A stretch of 64,000 bases of DNA from Streptomyces sp. NBC_00370 (GCF_036084755.1 NZ_CP107968.1:6766001-6830000), one strand, 5' to 3'. Counted from the first letter of the stretch, positions 1 to 8,603 are shown. Notes: generated from the sequence alone by a model not told the origin. Translations and numbers: made by a program.

Positions 1-671
1 TTGTCCGCGATCTGTACGTGCCCGGCCTTGCCCGCGTAGCGGTCGACGACCTCGGCCAGGTCCTCGCCGTTCATCGACAGGTGGTAGAGGTCGAGCAGGA
101 ACGAGGCGTTGCCGAGGCCGGTCGCCGCGTTCACCTTGTCGACCACCTCGACGGCCGACGGCGCGCTCACGAGCGGGTAGCGCGGGGACTCCGGCTTGTT
201 GAGGGCTTCGACGAGCAGGGTCGCGCCGACCCGGTCGGCCGCCCGCGCGGCGAGCACCAGATTCTCCAGGGCGAGTGCGTCCTGGAGCTCGGGATCGACG
301 CCGTCGATCCGGTTCCCGTACAGCGCGTTCAGCGCCGTGCAGCCGACGGAGGCGGCGAACTCCGCCGCCACCTCGATATTGGCGCGGAAGCGGTCGGACT
401 CCTCGCCGGGCACGGAGAGCGCGCCACGGTCGGGCCCCGGCAGCTGCCCCGCGTAGAAGTTCAGCCCGACCAGCTGGGTGCCCGCGTCGTCGAGCGCCTT
501 CTTGAGGGCGTCGAGTTCGGCCTGCGGCGGGGTGGGGGTGTCGGTCCAGGGCCACCACAGCTCGACCGCGGTGAAGCCCGCTGCGGCGGCGGCCGCCGGG
601 CGCTCCAGGAGCGGAAGCTCGGTGTAGAGGATCGAGAGGTTCACATCGAAGCGCTGGTCTGCGTAGCCCAT
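1..671 (-). CDS. hyi: Hydroxypyruvate isomerase-like TIM-barrel protein (3' end outside window)
   Basis: About 223 residues are visible; the C-terminus lies beyond the window edge. The reading begins MGYADQRFDVNLSILYTE and follows the xylose-isomerase-like TIM barrel of hydroxypyruvate isomerases, with conserved acidic and histidine metal positions in LLVEALNKP, LLDLYHLSMN and GHVQIAD. The family interconverts hydroxypyruvate and tartronate semialdehyde in the glyoxylate branch after glyoxylate carboligase. That fits the allantoin and malate synthase genes further right, since allantoin breakdown yields glyoxylate. An AGGAG lies about 13 nt before the ATG, longer than ideal, but the N-terminus matches my memory of streptomycete homologues. 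A 17-bp palindrome sits just upstream. Other sugar isomerase or epimerase functions in this superfamily cannot be excluded. Confidence 0.85.
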   Translation of the reverse strand, partial: MGYADQRFDVNLSILYTELPLLERPAAAAAAGFTAVELWWPWTDTPTPPQAELDALKKALDDAGTQLVGLNFYAGQLPGPDRGALSVPGEESDRFRANIEVAAEFAASVGCTALNALYGNRIDGVDPELQDALALENLVLAARAADRVGATLLVEALNKPESPRYPLVSAPSAVEVVDKVNAATGLGNASFLLDLYHLSMNGEDLAEVVDRYAGKAGHVQIAD

Positions 672-687
672 GAGGGGTCAGCTGCTC

Positions 688-704
688 CTTCCGTATTGCG
701 GAAG
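688..704. promoter_or_regulatory. 17-bp inverted repeat upstream of hyi, candidate operator
   Basis: CTTCCG-TATTG-CGGAAG is a perfect palindrome with 6-bp arms and a 5-bp spacer, ending 17 bp before the hyi start codon. The 6-5-6 geometry equals that of the three sites before uraD, aceB and allB, but the arm sequence differs. It may therefore be bound by another IclR-type protein. The site itself is seen directly; its function is inferred. Confidence 0.5.
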
Positions 705-820
705 TTGTTTTCTGCTTAATGGAAGACTGCCCGCGCTGCTCGGGAGCTGTCAAGTGTCCCCACCGGAATCCGCGACGACTCCGTTGTCCCGCCGTGATCT
801 CCGTCGGGCAGGGTGGTCGG

Positions 821-2323
821 ATGAACGGCACATGTCTCAGGGGTCGTTGGCCGGTCGTACTGGTGGTCGTGGCCCTGGTCGCGCTGCTCGGCGGCTGTGG
901 TGGCCTGTCGGGTGAGCCGCGCCTGAGCTTGCAGGTGCCCGAGGTTCTGTACGTGTCGACGGACCCGTCCCGCGCCCTCAGCTCGGAGAACGATCTCGAC
1001 GTCGGCCAGCGACTGACCGGCAAGGGACCCACCGACGTCTCGATCACCTTCGACATCCGGGGGCTGGCCGGGGTCGCCGTGCTCAAGCGGGGCGGGGACC
1101 GGTGCGAGATCGACCGGATCAGGCAGCCGGTCTTCGGCTGCACCATGCGCACGGACCAGCAGCACGCGGCGTCGCAGACCTTCCATGTCGTACCGGTCAA
1201 GGGCAGCAAGGCGGGGGACACCGGCGTCGTGCGCTACACCGTGCGCGCACCCGGCGTCCCGGACGTCACCGGCCGGACCACCGTCACCGTCGGCAAGCCG
1301 ACCCTCGCGGTGGAACAGCGGCCCGACCGTACGACGGTGGCGCCCGGCGGCACGGTCGGCGTCCGGCTCGTCATCCGTAACACCGGTGGCGTCCCCGCGC
1401 GGGGCGTGGCCCTCCGGATGGACGCGCGGGACGGCTTCTCGTTCGACAGCAAACATCGCAACTGCCGCTACCGGGGGGCCTCGGCGTGGTGCCGGCTGGC
1501 GGCCGCCACGGTCGTCGTCGCGCCCGGCGAGGCGTACGCGCTCGCCGTACCCGAGCGGGTCCGGGTGGCCGCCGACGCCATGTATCCCGGCGTCACCTAC
1601 TCCGCCGACGCCCTCGCGGAGGACTACACGCCCCCACCGGAGTGGGCGGCACTCTTCATGCCGGGGTCCGGCCCTGACCTGCGGCTGGTCCCGGTCACGC
1701 CGTCCGCCCGTCCGGCGGGCGACGAACTGCACGTCGCCGTGGCCACGCACGCGGACCTCGCCGCCGTGGGAGCCACCGTCAAAGGCCCCGTCGGCAGCAG
1801 GCAGAGCACGCGGATCGGCTTCCGCACGCGCGGTCCCGGCTCCCCGCGCAACACCCCCGTGACGGTGGGCTTCACCGTGCCGGCCGGCACCAGCGTCGTG
1901 GAGTCCCCCTACGAGCCCGAGCGCGACGAGGAGGTGCTCGACCAGCCGTGCCGGGCCCTGCGTGACGACGGCACCCCGATCACCGGGTCGGCCAGTGAAA
2001 GGCAGCCGCCCGCCCGCCGCTACGCGTGCACGGCGCCGGGCGGGAAGGCGGGGCAGCTGACCCTCTTCCCCTTCACGCTGCGCATCGACCGGGACATCAC
2101 CGACCGCGGCGGCCAGGTCACCGTACGGGGAGCCGACGCGAAGCGCCCCACCCACGACGACCGGCCGGCCAACGACACGGCCGGGGTCGCCGTACGGATC
2201 TGGCCGGGCCCCGGCTGGGCCACGTCGTCGTTCTACAGCGTGGCGGGTGTCGGATCCGGCCTGCTGCTGCTCGTGTTCGGCATCGTCCTTCTCCGCAGGC
2301 GCAGGGCCCCGAGGGGGAAATGA
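821..2323 (+). CDS. Secreted/lipoprotein with Ig-like repeats and C-terminal membrane anchor, unknown function
   Basis: 500 residues. The start is the ATG at 821, because the upstream extension is not signal-like. Residues 1-27 form a signal peptide ending in a lipobox (LGGC). The middle is rich in beta-strand patterns typical of DUF11 or bacterial Ig-like surface proteins, with several cysteines. The last 30 residues are a hydrophobic helix followed by RRRRAPRGK, a classical stop-transfer anchor. A lipid anchor plus a C-terminal transmembrane helix is unusual for one protein; either the cysteine is not lipidated or both ends are tethered. It has no operon partner: hyi diverges upstream and lacI follows. 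The stop codon lies inside the LacI operator. The function is unknown. Confidence 0.8.
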   Translation: MNGTCLRGRWPVVLVVVALVALLGGCGGLSGEPRLSLQVPEVLYVSTDPSRALSSENDLDVGQRLTGKGPTDVSITFDIRGLAGVAVLKRGGDRCEIDRIRQPVFGCTMRTDQQHAASQTFHVVPVKGSKAGDTGVVRYTVRAPGVPDVTGRTTVTVGKPTLAVEQRPDRTTVAPGGTVGVRLVIRNTGGVPARGVALRMDARDGFSFDSKHRNCRYRGASAWCRLAAATVVVAPGEAYALAVPERVRVAADAMYPGVTYSADALAEDYTPPPEWAALFMPGSGPDLRLVPVTPSARPAGDELHVAVATHADLAAVGATVKGPVGSRQSTRIGFRTRGPGSPRNTPVTVGFTVPAGTSVVESPYEPERDEEVLDQPCRALRDDGTPITGSASERQPPARRYACTAPGGKAGQLTLFPFTLRIDRDITDRGGQVTVRGADAKRPTHDDRPANDTAGVAVRIWPGPGWATSSFYSVAGVGSGLLLLVFGIVLLRRRRAPRGK

Positions 2324-2332
2324 AATGTTTCA
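2321..2332. promoter_or_regulatory. LacI-type operator before lacI (autoregulation site)
   Basis: TGAAATGTTTCA lies 42 bp before the lacI start and overlaps the stop codon of the preceding gene. Its exact reverse complement, TGAAACATTTCA, occurs upstream of rhaI at 8500-8511. TGAAA/TTTCA arms are typical of LacI-family operators. Two identical copies, one at the regulator and one at the putative target, make a functional operator likely. Confidence 0.75.
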
Positions 2333-2374
2333 ATAGGGGCTGCCGGTAGAGCCTCCGGCGGAGAGTGGGACGGC

Positions 2375-3385
2375 ATGGTCGGGATCAAGGATGTGGCACG
2401 GCAGGCCGGGGTCTCCGTCGGCACGGTGTCCAATGTGATCAACCGCCCCGAGATGGTGTCCAAGGAGACCAAGGAACGGGTCCAGGCCGTCATCAAACGC
2501 CTCGGCTACGTACGCAGCGAGTCCGCGAGACAGCTCCGGGCCGGACACAGCCGCATCATGGCGCTGCTGGTACTGGACATGGGCAACCCCTTCTTCGTGG
2601 ACGTCGCACGCGGCGCCGAGTCGGCGGCGCGCGGCGCGGGACTCGGCGTCATGGTGTGCAACAGCGCCCAGGACCCGGCCGAGGAAGCGACGTACCTCTC
2701 GCTGTTCGTGGAGCACCGGGTGCGCGGCGTGCTGGTCACCCCCGTCGACTCGACCGGCGCCAACCTGGACGCGCTGCGCCAGCAGGAGATCCCCTTCGTG
2801 CTGGTGGACCGGGTGGCGGGGGAGGCCGAGGAGTGCTCGGTCTCGGTGGACGACACGGTCGGCGGCGCCCTCGCGGGACGGCATCTCATCGGCGCAGGAC
2901 ACCGCACCATCGCCTACATCAGCGGCCCGCCCCACCTCCAGCAGGTGCGCGACAGACGTGCGGGCATGCTGCTCGCCCTCGCCGAGGCGGGGCTGCCGCC
3001 CGAGGCGCTGCTGGAGATCCCCGCCGACCGGCTCGACGTGGCGGCGGGCCGCGACGCGGGCGCCCGGCTGCTCGGCCTCGCGCCGCGTCCGACCGCCGTG
3101 TTCTGCGCCAACGACCTGCTGGCCCTCGGCGTGCTCCAGACGGTGTACGCGGCGGGCCTCGCCGTGCCGCAGGATCTGGCCATCGTCGGGTACGACGACA
3201 TCGAGTTCGCCGCTGCCGCCGCCGTACCGCTGACGTCGGTGCGCCAGCCGGCCGCCGCGATGGGGCGGCTCGCCGCCGATCTGCTGCTGGAGGAGATCCG
3301 CGCCGAAGGGGCGGGCCACGAGCACCAGCATGTGGTGCTCCAGCCCGAACTGGTCGTCAGAGGATCGAGCCGCGCCCGCCGTTGA
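2375..3385 (+). CDS. LacI-family transcriptional regulator, probable rhamnose repressor
   Basis: 336 residues, normal for the family. Residues 1-60 are the LacI helix-turn-helix and hinge (GIKDVARQAGVSVGTVSNVIN), followed by a periplasmic-binding-protein-like sensor domain. That domain contains VDRVAGEAEECSVSVDDTVGG and YDDIEFAAAAAVPLTSVRQP. A GGAGAG lies about 11 nt before the ATG. The gene converges on rhaB and shares an identical 12-bp operator with the rhaI promoter. It most likely represses the rhamnose genes and itself until rhamnose or a derivative binds. The regulator class is certain; the rhamnose assignment rests on position and operators. Confidence 0.93.
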   Translation: MVGIKDVARQAGVSVGTVSNVINRPEMVSKETKERVQAVIKRLGYVRSESARQLRAGHSRIMALLVLDMGNPFFVDVARGAESAARGAGLGVMVCNSAQDPAEEATYLSLFVEHRVRGVLVTPVDSTGANLDALRQQEIPFVLVDRVAGEAEECSVSVDDTVGGALAGRHLIGAGHRTIAYISGPPHLQQVRDRRAGMLLALAEAGLPPEALLEIPADRLDVAAGRDAGARLLGLAPRPTAVFCANDLLALGVLQTVYAAGLAVPQDLAIVGYDDIEFAAAAAVPLTSVRQPAAAMGRLAADLLLEEIRAEGAGHEHQHVVLQPELVVRGSSRARR

Positions 3386-3433
3386 GACGCGGAGAGCTGC
3401 CGTACGGAGCGACGGTGGCCCGTACGGCAGCGC

Positions 3434-4942
3434 TCAGCCGAGCCCGACCCGCGCCGCTGCCGCCGCCCAGGCCCGTTCGTCACCGCGCGGTGTGTAGTGC
3501 CGCAAGTCCTGCGTCGCCGCGACCAGTTGGCGCATCTCGGCGCGGTCGCCGACGAGTCCCCGCGCGCGTGCCTGGACGAGGACGTTGCCGAGCGCCGTCG
3601 CCTCGGTGGGCCCGGCGACCACCGGCAGTCCCGTGGCGTCGGCCGTGAGCTGGCAGAGCAGGTCGTTACGGCTGCCGCCGCCGACCAGATGCACCACCCG
3701 GATGTCCCGGCCCGCCAGTTCGGCAGCCGCGCGCAACGTGGCGCGGTGCGCCAGCGCCAGGCTTTCCAGGACGCAGCGCACCACGGCCGCCTGCCCTGCG
3801 GGGGCGCGCTGTTCCGTCCGCTCGCAGTAGGCGGCGATCCGGGCCGGCATGTCGCCGGGGGTGAGGAAATCGGGGGCGTCGGGGTCGACGAGCGCGGCGA
3901 AGGCGGGTGCGCGAGCCGCTTCGGCCAGCAGGGGCGCCAGATCGGCGGGCAGCCCCCGCGCGGCCCAGGTGCGCAGGCTCTCGGTCAGCAGCCACATCCC
4001 CATGATGTTGCGCAGGAAGCGGATCGACCCGTCGACACCGCGCTCGTTGGTGAAGTTCGCCGCGCGTGACGCCTCGGTGATCACGGGGGCAGCCAGTTCG
4101 AGGCCGGCCAGCGACCACGTACCGCACGAGATGTAGGCGAAGTCGGCTCCGGACGCGGGGACGGCGACGACGGCGGAGGCGGTGTCGTGCGAAGCGACCG
4201 CCGTGACCGGGGTGTTGACGGACAGGCCGGTGGCCAGTGCCACCTCGGGCAGCAGCGTCCCCGCCGGATCGCCGGGGTGGCGGACCGGGGGCAGCAGCGC
4301 GCGGTCGACGGCGAGCCGGTCCAGCACCTGCCCCGACCAGTCGGCGGTGCGCGCGTCGAACAGGGCGGTGGTGGAGGCGTTGGTGGCCTCGGCGCCAACG
4401 CTGCCGGTCAGCCAGTGCGTGATCAGATCGGGGATCAGCAGCAGCGTGCGCGCCTGGGCCAGGCGCGATCCGGTCCGCTCGGCGGCCAGTTGGAAGACCG
4501 TGTTGAACGGCAGATGCTGCAGCCCGCTGATCCGGTACAGCTCGTCGGCCGGCACGTCGGCCCACACCCGCGCCGCCATGCCCTCGGTGCGGGTGTCCCG
4601 GTAGTGGTACGGGTTGCCGAGCAACTCCCCTTCCGCGTCGAGGAGTCCGTAGTCCACCGCCCAGCTGTCGACGCCGATCGAGGCCAGTTCGCAGGAGCGG
4701 CCGGCCTCGGCCAGGCCGTCCAACACCCCCTGGAAGAGACTCAGCACGTCCCAGTGGAGCCCGCCGGGCAGCCGCACCGGCCGGTTGGGGAAGCGGTGCA
4801 CCTCGCGGAGATCGAGGTACGGCGTGCCCCCGCCGCCCGCCGGGCCCACCCGGCCGACCATCACCCGTCCGCTGGTGGCGCCCAGGTCGGCGGCGGCGAA
4901 GGCCGAGGGGTCGGCGGAGGACGAACGGTGGGGGGTCGACAC
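3434..4942 (-). CDS. rhaB: Rhamnulokinase (FGGY family)
   Basis: 502 residues. ATP-dependent phosphorylation of L-rhamnulose to rhamnulose-1-phosphate is expected. The N-terminal ATPase-fold motif AAADLGATSGRVMVGRV, a central ASHDTASAVVAVPA segment and the C-terminal VHLVGGGSRNDLLCQLTAD are typical of FGGY kinases of the RhaB type. The GTG start has GAGG about 8 nt upstream. It is the last gene of the reverse-strand run rhaI, rhaDE, rhaB, separated from the aldolase gene by 109 bp containing a 9-bp tandem repeat. It acts in the cytoplasm between the isomerase and the aldolase. Confidence 0.93.
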   Translation of the reverse strand: MSTPHRSSSADPSAFAAADLGATSGRVMVGRVGPAGGGGTPYLDLREVHRFPNRPVRLPGGLHWDVLSLFQGVLDGLAEAGRSCELASIGVDSWAVDYGLLDAEGELLGNPYHYRDTRTEGMAARVWADVPADELYRISGLQHLPFNTVFQLAAERTGSRLAQARTLLLIPDLITHWLTGSVGAEATNASTTALFDARTADWSGQVLDRLAVDRALLPPVRHPGDPAGTLLPEVALATGLSVNTPVTAVASHDTASAVVAVPASGADFAYISCGTWSLAGLELAAPVITEASRAANFTNERGVDGSIRFLRNIMGMWLLTESLRTWAARGLPADLAPLLAEAARAPAFAALVDPDAPDFLTPGDMPARIAAYCERTEQRAPAGQAAVVRCVLESLALAHRATLRAAAELAGRDIRVVHLVGGGSRNDLLCQLTADATGLPVVAGPTEATALGNVLVQARARGLVGDRAEMRQLVAATQDLRHYTPRGDERAWAAAAARVGLG

Positions 4943-4974
4943 GGTGGCTACCTCGGCGGTGCGAAACGGCGCGG

Positions 4975-5008
4975 ACGGCGGGTACGGCGGGTACGGCGGG
5001 TACGGCGG
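4975..5008. repeat. 9-bp tandem repeat (ACGGCGGGT x3 plus partial unit)
   Basis: Three exact copies of ACGGCGGGT followed by ACGGCGG lie between rhaDE and rhaB. The tract is a simple microsatellite-like repeat in the intergenic leader of rhaB and could change spacing by slippage. No function is evident. Confidence 0.8.
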
Positions 5009-5051
5009 ACACGGAGACGGCGGGGCGAACAGCTCGGCCCTGCGATCGGGT

Positions 5052-7091
5052 TCAGCGCAGGAACGCCGCCGCCACGCCCGCGTCCACCGGCACGTGCAGC
5101 CCGGTGGTGTGGGTCAGATCGCCGCCGGTGAGCGCGAAGACGGCGTTGGCGACATGCTCGGGCAGCACCTCGCGCTTGAGCAAGGTGCGCTGCGCGTAGA
5201 ACTCGCCCAGCTTCTCCTCCTCCACCCCGTAGACGGCGGCGCGCTGCGCGCCCCAGCCGGCCGCGAAGATCCCGGAGCCGCGCACCACACCGTCCGGATT
5301 GACCCCGTTTACCCTGATCCCCTCGCCCCCCAACTCCGCTGCCAGCAGCCGCACCTGGTGCGCCTGGTCGGCCTTGGTCGCCGAGTAGGCGATGTTGTTG
5401 GGGCCGGCGAAGACGGCGTTCTTCGAGACGATGTAGACGATGTCACCGCCCATCGCCTGCTCCGTCATGACCCGGGCCGCCTCCCGTGACACCAGGAACG
5501 AGCCGCGCGCCATGATGTCGTGCTGCAGGTCCCAGTCCCGCGCGGTGGTCTCCAGCAGCGGCTTCGAGATGGAGATGCCCGCGTTGTTGACGACCAGGTC
5601 GACCCCGCCGAAGGCCAGCACGGCCTGCCGGAAGGCGGCGGTGATCTGTTCCTCGTCCGTCACGTCGGCGGTGACGGCCACCGCCTTGTCCGCGCCGCCC
5701 AGTTCCTTGGCGACGGTGGCGGCGTTCTCCCCGTTCAGATCCGCGACGACCACACACGCACCCTCGGCGACCAGCCGGTGCGCCACGGCCTTGCCGATGC
5801 CGGAACCGGCCCCCGTCACCAGCGCGACCCTGGTCGCCAGCGGCTTGGGCTTCGGCATCCGCTGGAGCTTCGCCTCCTCCAGCGCCCAGTACTCGATACG
5901 GAACTTCTCCGACTCCTCGATGGGGGTGTAGCGGGAGACGGCCTCGGCGCCGCGCATCACATTGATCGCGTTGAGGTAGAACTCCCCGGCGACCCGCGCC
6001 GTCTGCTTGTCCTTGCCGAACGAGAACATGCCCACGCCGGGCACGAGCACGATCGCCGGGTCGGCTCCGCGCATCGCGGGCGAGTCAGGGGTGGCGTGCC
6101 GCTCGTAGTACGCGGCGTACTCGGCGCGGTATTCCGCGTGCAACTGCCGGAGCCTGGCGGTCACTTCGTCGGCCGGCGCGCCCGGCGGCAGGTCGAGGAC
6201 CAGCGGCCGGACCTTCGTGCGCAGGAAGTGGTCGGGGCAGGAGGTGCCGAGCGCGGCGAGCCGCGGATGCTCGGCGCTCGCCAGGAAGTCCAGGACGGGC
6301 TCGGTGTCGGTGAAGTGGCCGACCTGCGGCCGGTCCGTGGAAGCGAGACCGCGCAGCAGCGGCGCGAGGGCGGCGGCCCGCTCCCGCCGCTCGGCCTCGG
6401 GCAGCGCGCCGTACCCGTCCAGCGCGGGACCGAAGGGCTCGGGCCTGCCGCGCTCCGCCAGGAAGCGCTCCGCCTCCCCGATGATGCGCAGCGAGTTGGC
6501 CTCGCACTCGTCGGAGGTACGCCCCCACGCGGTGATGCCGTGCCCGCCGAGGACACAGCCGATCGCCGCCGGGTTGGCCTCCTTGACGGCGGCGATGTCC
6601 AGCCCGAGCTGGAAGCCGGGGCGGCGCCAGTCCACCCACACCACGCTGTCCCCGAAGCACTCGCGGGTCAGCGCTGCCCCGTCGGCGGCGCAGGCCAGCG
6701 CGATGCCGGAGTCGGGGTGCAGGTGGTCCACGTGCGGCGCGTCGACCAGGCCGTGCATGGCGGTGTCGATGGACGGGGCCGCGCCGCCCTTGCCGTGCAG
6801 GCAGTAGTCGAAGGCCGCGACCATCTCGTCCTCGCGCTCCACCCCCGGATAGACGTCCACCAGGGCGCGCAGCCGGTCGAGCCGCAGCACGGCCAGCCCG
6901 GACTCGCCGAGCGTGCCCAGGTCACCACCGGACCCCTTGACCCACATCAGCTCGGTGTCGGTGCCGCTCACCGGGTCGGTGGCCGTGCCCTTGGCGGACG
7001 TGTTGCCGCCCGCGTAGTTGGTGTTGCGCGGGTCGGCGCCCAAGCGGTTGGAACGCGCGAGCAGCGCCGATGCCTCGGGGTGGGACGTCAT
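5052..7091 (-). CDS. rhaD: Bifunctional rhamnulose-1-phosphate aldolase / lactaldehyde-type short-chain dehydrogenase
   Basis: 679 residues; two enzymes in one chain. Residues 1 to about 400 are a class II aldolase/adducin domain with the metal-ligand region HLHPDSGIAL and GGHGITAWG. From about 425 a classical short-chain dehydrogenase follows: ALVTGAGSGIGKAV nucleotide site, VVNNAGIS, and the YSATK active-site pair. Family knowledge: such fusions in actinobacteria and bacilli cleave rhamnulose-1-phosphate to DHAP and L-lactaldehyde, and the dehydrogenase half probably oxidises lactaldehyde to lactate. The start chosen is the ATG at 7091 with GAAGGA upstream; in-frame sequence further upstream is low-complexity leader. 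It sits between rhaI and rhaB. Confidence 0.92.
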   Translation of the reverse strand: MTSHPEASALLARSNRLGADPRNTNYAGGNTSAKGTATDPVSGTDTELMWVKGSGGDLGTLGESGLAVLRLDRLRALVDVYPGVEREDEMVAAFDYCLHGKGGAAPSIDTAMHGLVDAPHVDHLHPDSGIALACAADGAALTRECFGDSVVWVDWRRPGFQLGLDIAAVKEANPAAIGCVLGGHGITAWGRTSDECEANSLRIIGEAERFLAERGRPEPFGPALDGYGALPEAERRERAAALAPLLRGLASTDRPQVGHFTDTEPVLDFLASAEHPRLAALGTSCPDHFLRTKVRPLVLDLPPGAPADEVTARLRQLHAEYRAEYAAYYERHATPDSPAMRGADPAIVLVPGVGMFSFGKDKQTARVAGEFYLNAINVMRGAEAVSRYTPIEESEKFRIEYWALEEAKLQRMPKPKPLATRVALVTGAGSGIGKAVAHRLVAEGACVVVADLNGENAATVAKELGGADKAVAVTADVTDEEQITAAFRQAVLAFGGVDLVVNNAGISISKPLLETTARDWDLQHDIMARGSFLVSREAARVMTEQAMGGDIVYIVSKNAVFAGPNNIAYSATKADQAHQVRLLAAELGGEGIRVNGVNPDGVVRGSGIFAAGWGAQRAAVYGVEEEKLGEFYAQRTLLKREVLPEHVANAVFALTGGDLTHTTGLHVPVDAGVAAAFLR

Positions 7092-7203
7092 GGCGTGGAT
7101 TCCTTCGGTTCCTGGCGGCAGGTCTTGGCGGGAGGGGGAGACGGAACAAGGGGGAGACGTGGCGAGAGGGCGACGGAACAGGGGGCGGGAAGGACCGTAC
7201 GGC

Positions 7204-8370
7204 TCAGGCGCCCCAGCCGGCCTGTTCGCCGCCGACACGCTCGGCGACGATCCGCTCGGCCCAGCCGCTCGCGCGGTAGGCGGCGACCGGGTCGGGGTTC
7301 AGCCCCTGCTCCTCGCGCACCTCGGCGAGCAGCGGGCGTACGTCGGTGTTGTAGGCGTCCATCAGCACCGCGTTGGAGGCGAGCACATCGCCGGAGCGCT
7401 GTGCGGCACGCAGTGCCTCGGTGTCCACCAGCAGCGCCTTGGCCGTCGCCTCCTGCACGTTCATCACCGAACGGATGACGGCCGGGATCTTCGCCTCGAT
7501 GTTGTGGCACTGGTCGAGCATGAAGGCGACGCCGGTCTCCGGGGCGAAGCCGCCGTTCTTGGCCACCTCGTGCAGGATCCGGAAGAGCTGGAACGGGTCG
7601 GCGGCGCCCACCATCAGGTCGTCGTCGGCGTAGAAGCGCGAGTTGAAGTCGAAGCCGCCGAGCTTCCCCTGGCGCAGCAGGAACGCCACGATGAACTCGA
7701 TGTTGGTGCCGGGCGCGTGGTGCCCGGTGTCCACCACGACCTGTGCCTTCTCGCCGAGGGTGAGGCAGTGCGCGTAGGACGTGCCCCAGTCCGGTACGTC
7801 GGTGGTGTAGAAGGCCGGTTCGAAGAGCTTGTACTCCAGCAGGATCCGCTGGTCGTCGCCGAGCCGCGCGTACACCTCGGCCAGCGCCTCGGCGAGCCGG
7901 TCCTGGCGCTCGACGATGTCGTCCTGGCCGGGGTAGTTGGTGCCGTCGGAGAACCAGAGCTTCAGGTCGTGCGAGCCCGTGACATCCATGATGTCGACGC
8001 ACTCCAGCAGATGGGCGACGGCCTTGCGCCTGATCCTGGGGTCCGGGTTGGTCACGGACCCGAGCTTGAAGTCGTCGTCCTGGAAGACGTTGGCGTTGAT
8101 CCCGCCGAGCCGCAGCCCCAGCTCCTGCGCGTGCTTCTTGAGCGCGCCGTAGTCGTCGACCTTGTCCCAGGGGATGTGCAGCGACACGACGGGGGCGACG
8201 CCGGTCGCCGCGTGCACCTGCGCCGCGTCGTTCAGCTTCTCGTACGGGTCCCTGGGGACCCCCTCCTGGGTGAAGACCTTGAACCGTGTGCCCGAGTTGC
8301 CGTACCCCCACGACGGGGTCTCGATCACCTGCGACTTCAGTGCGGCCTTCACGGTCGACAGGTCAGGCAT
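7204..8370 (-). CDS. rhaI: L-rhamnose isomerase
   Basis: 388 residues; converts L-rhamnose to L-rhamnulose in the cytoplasm. It is a TIM barrel with metal-site segments KLWFSDGTNYPGQ, VVVDTGHHAPGTNIEF and DFNSRFYADDDL, matching the Gram-positive/actinobacterial type rather than the E. coli RhaA type. The ATG at 8370 is preferred over the in-frame GTG two codons upstream, because the GGAG motif is 5 nt from the ATG but would overlap the GTG. It is the first gene of the rhaI-rhaDE-rhaB operon, and its promoter region carries two TGAA-N4-TTCA palindromes. No rhamnose transporter is encoded here. Confidence 0.93.
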   Translation of the reverse strand: MPDLSTVKAALKSQVIETPSWGYGNSGTRFKVFTQEGVPRDPYEKLNDAAQVHAATGVAPVVSLHIPWDKVDDYGALKKHAQELGLRLGGINANVFQDDDFKLGSVTNPDPRIRRKAVAHLLECVDIMDVTGSHDLKLWFSDGTNYPGQDDIVERQDRLAEALAEVYARLGDDQRILLEYKLFEPAFYTTDVPDWGTSYAHCLTLGEKAQVVVDTGHHAPGTNIEFIVAFLLRQGKLGGFDFNSRFYADDDLMVGAADPFQLFRILHEVAKNGGFAPETGVAFMLDQCHNIEAKIPAVIRSVMNVQEATAKALLVDTEALRAAQRSGDVLASNAVLMDAYNTDVRPLLAEVREEQGLNPDPVAAYRASGWAERIVAERVGGEQAGWGA

Positions 8371-8400
8371 GCTCACTCCAGAGGCGAGGGCAGTAGGAGA

Positions 8401-8412
8401 TGAATCGATTCA
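8401..8412. promoter_or_regulatory. Palindrome TGAATCGATTCA at the rhaI transcription start region
   Basis: A perfect 12-bp palindrome starts 30 bp upstream of the rhaI ATG, immediately downstream of the predicted -10 element, where a repressor would block initiation. It shares TGAA-N4-TTCA arms with the operators at 2321 and 8500 but has a different centre, so it may be a second, weaker LacI site. Confidence 0.65.
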
Positions 8413-8419
8413 CACAGCG

Positions 8420-8449
8420 AAGGTAGGTCGCGTTCGAGCCGCCTGTCAA
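8420..8449 (-). promoter_or_regulatory. Predicted rhaI promoter (TTGACA-N18-TACCTT)
   Basis: Reading the reverse strand, TTGACA at 8449-8444 is followed after 18 bp by TACCTT at 8425-8420, a good housekeeping-sigma match. Transcription would start near 8412, inside the palindrome at 8401-8412. Position and sequence are seen; activity is inferred. Confidence 0.6.
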
Positions 8450-8499
8450 GGAGGCTTCACGCCCATTCGGCCTGTGGTTGTTGTCGGTGAAGACAGGTT

Positions 8500-8511
8500 T
8501 GAAACATTTCA
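8500..8511. promoter_or_regulatory. LacI-type operator upstream of rhaI
   Basis: TGAAACATTTCA is the exact reverse complement of the site before lacI (2321-2332), and the match extends one base further. It lies about 50 bp upstream of the rhaI -35 box and about 90 bp from the palindrome at 8401, a spacing compatible with looping by a tetramer or cooperative dimers. It is also about 30 bp upstream of a TATAGT at 8540-8545 that could serve the forward-strand gene at 8604. Confidence 0.75.
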
Positions 8512-8603
8512 CCACGGGTGGGGTTTTGGCCGGGCCGTCTATAGTCACCTGTTCCTGTCTTCCCTGATGCGGAGAAGCAGGTGAGGATGGCGGTGGAGGC
8601 ACA

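Noticed and set aside
716..2155. Long open frame antisense to the lipoprotein gene
   Set aside because: Histidine/arginine/glycine-rich translation typical of antisense frames in GC-rich DNA; the forward gene has a signal peptide, lipobox and membrane anchor.
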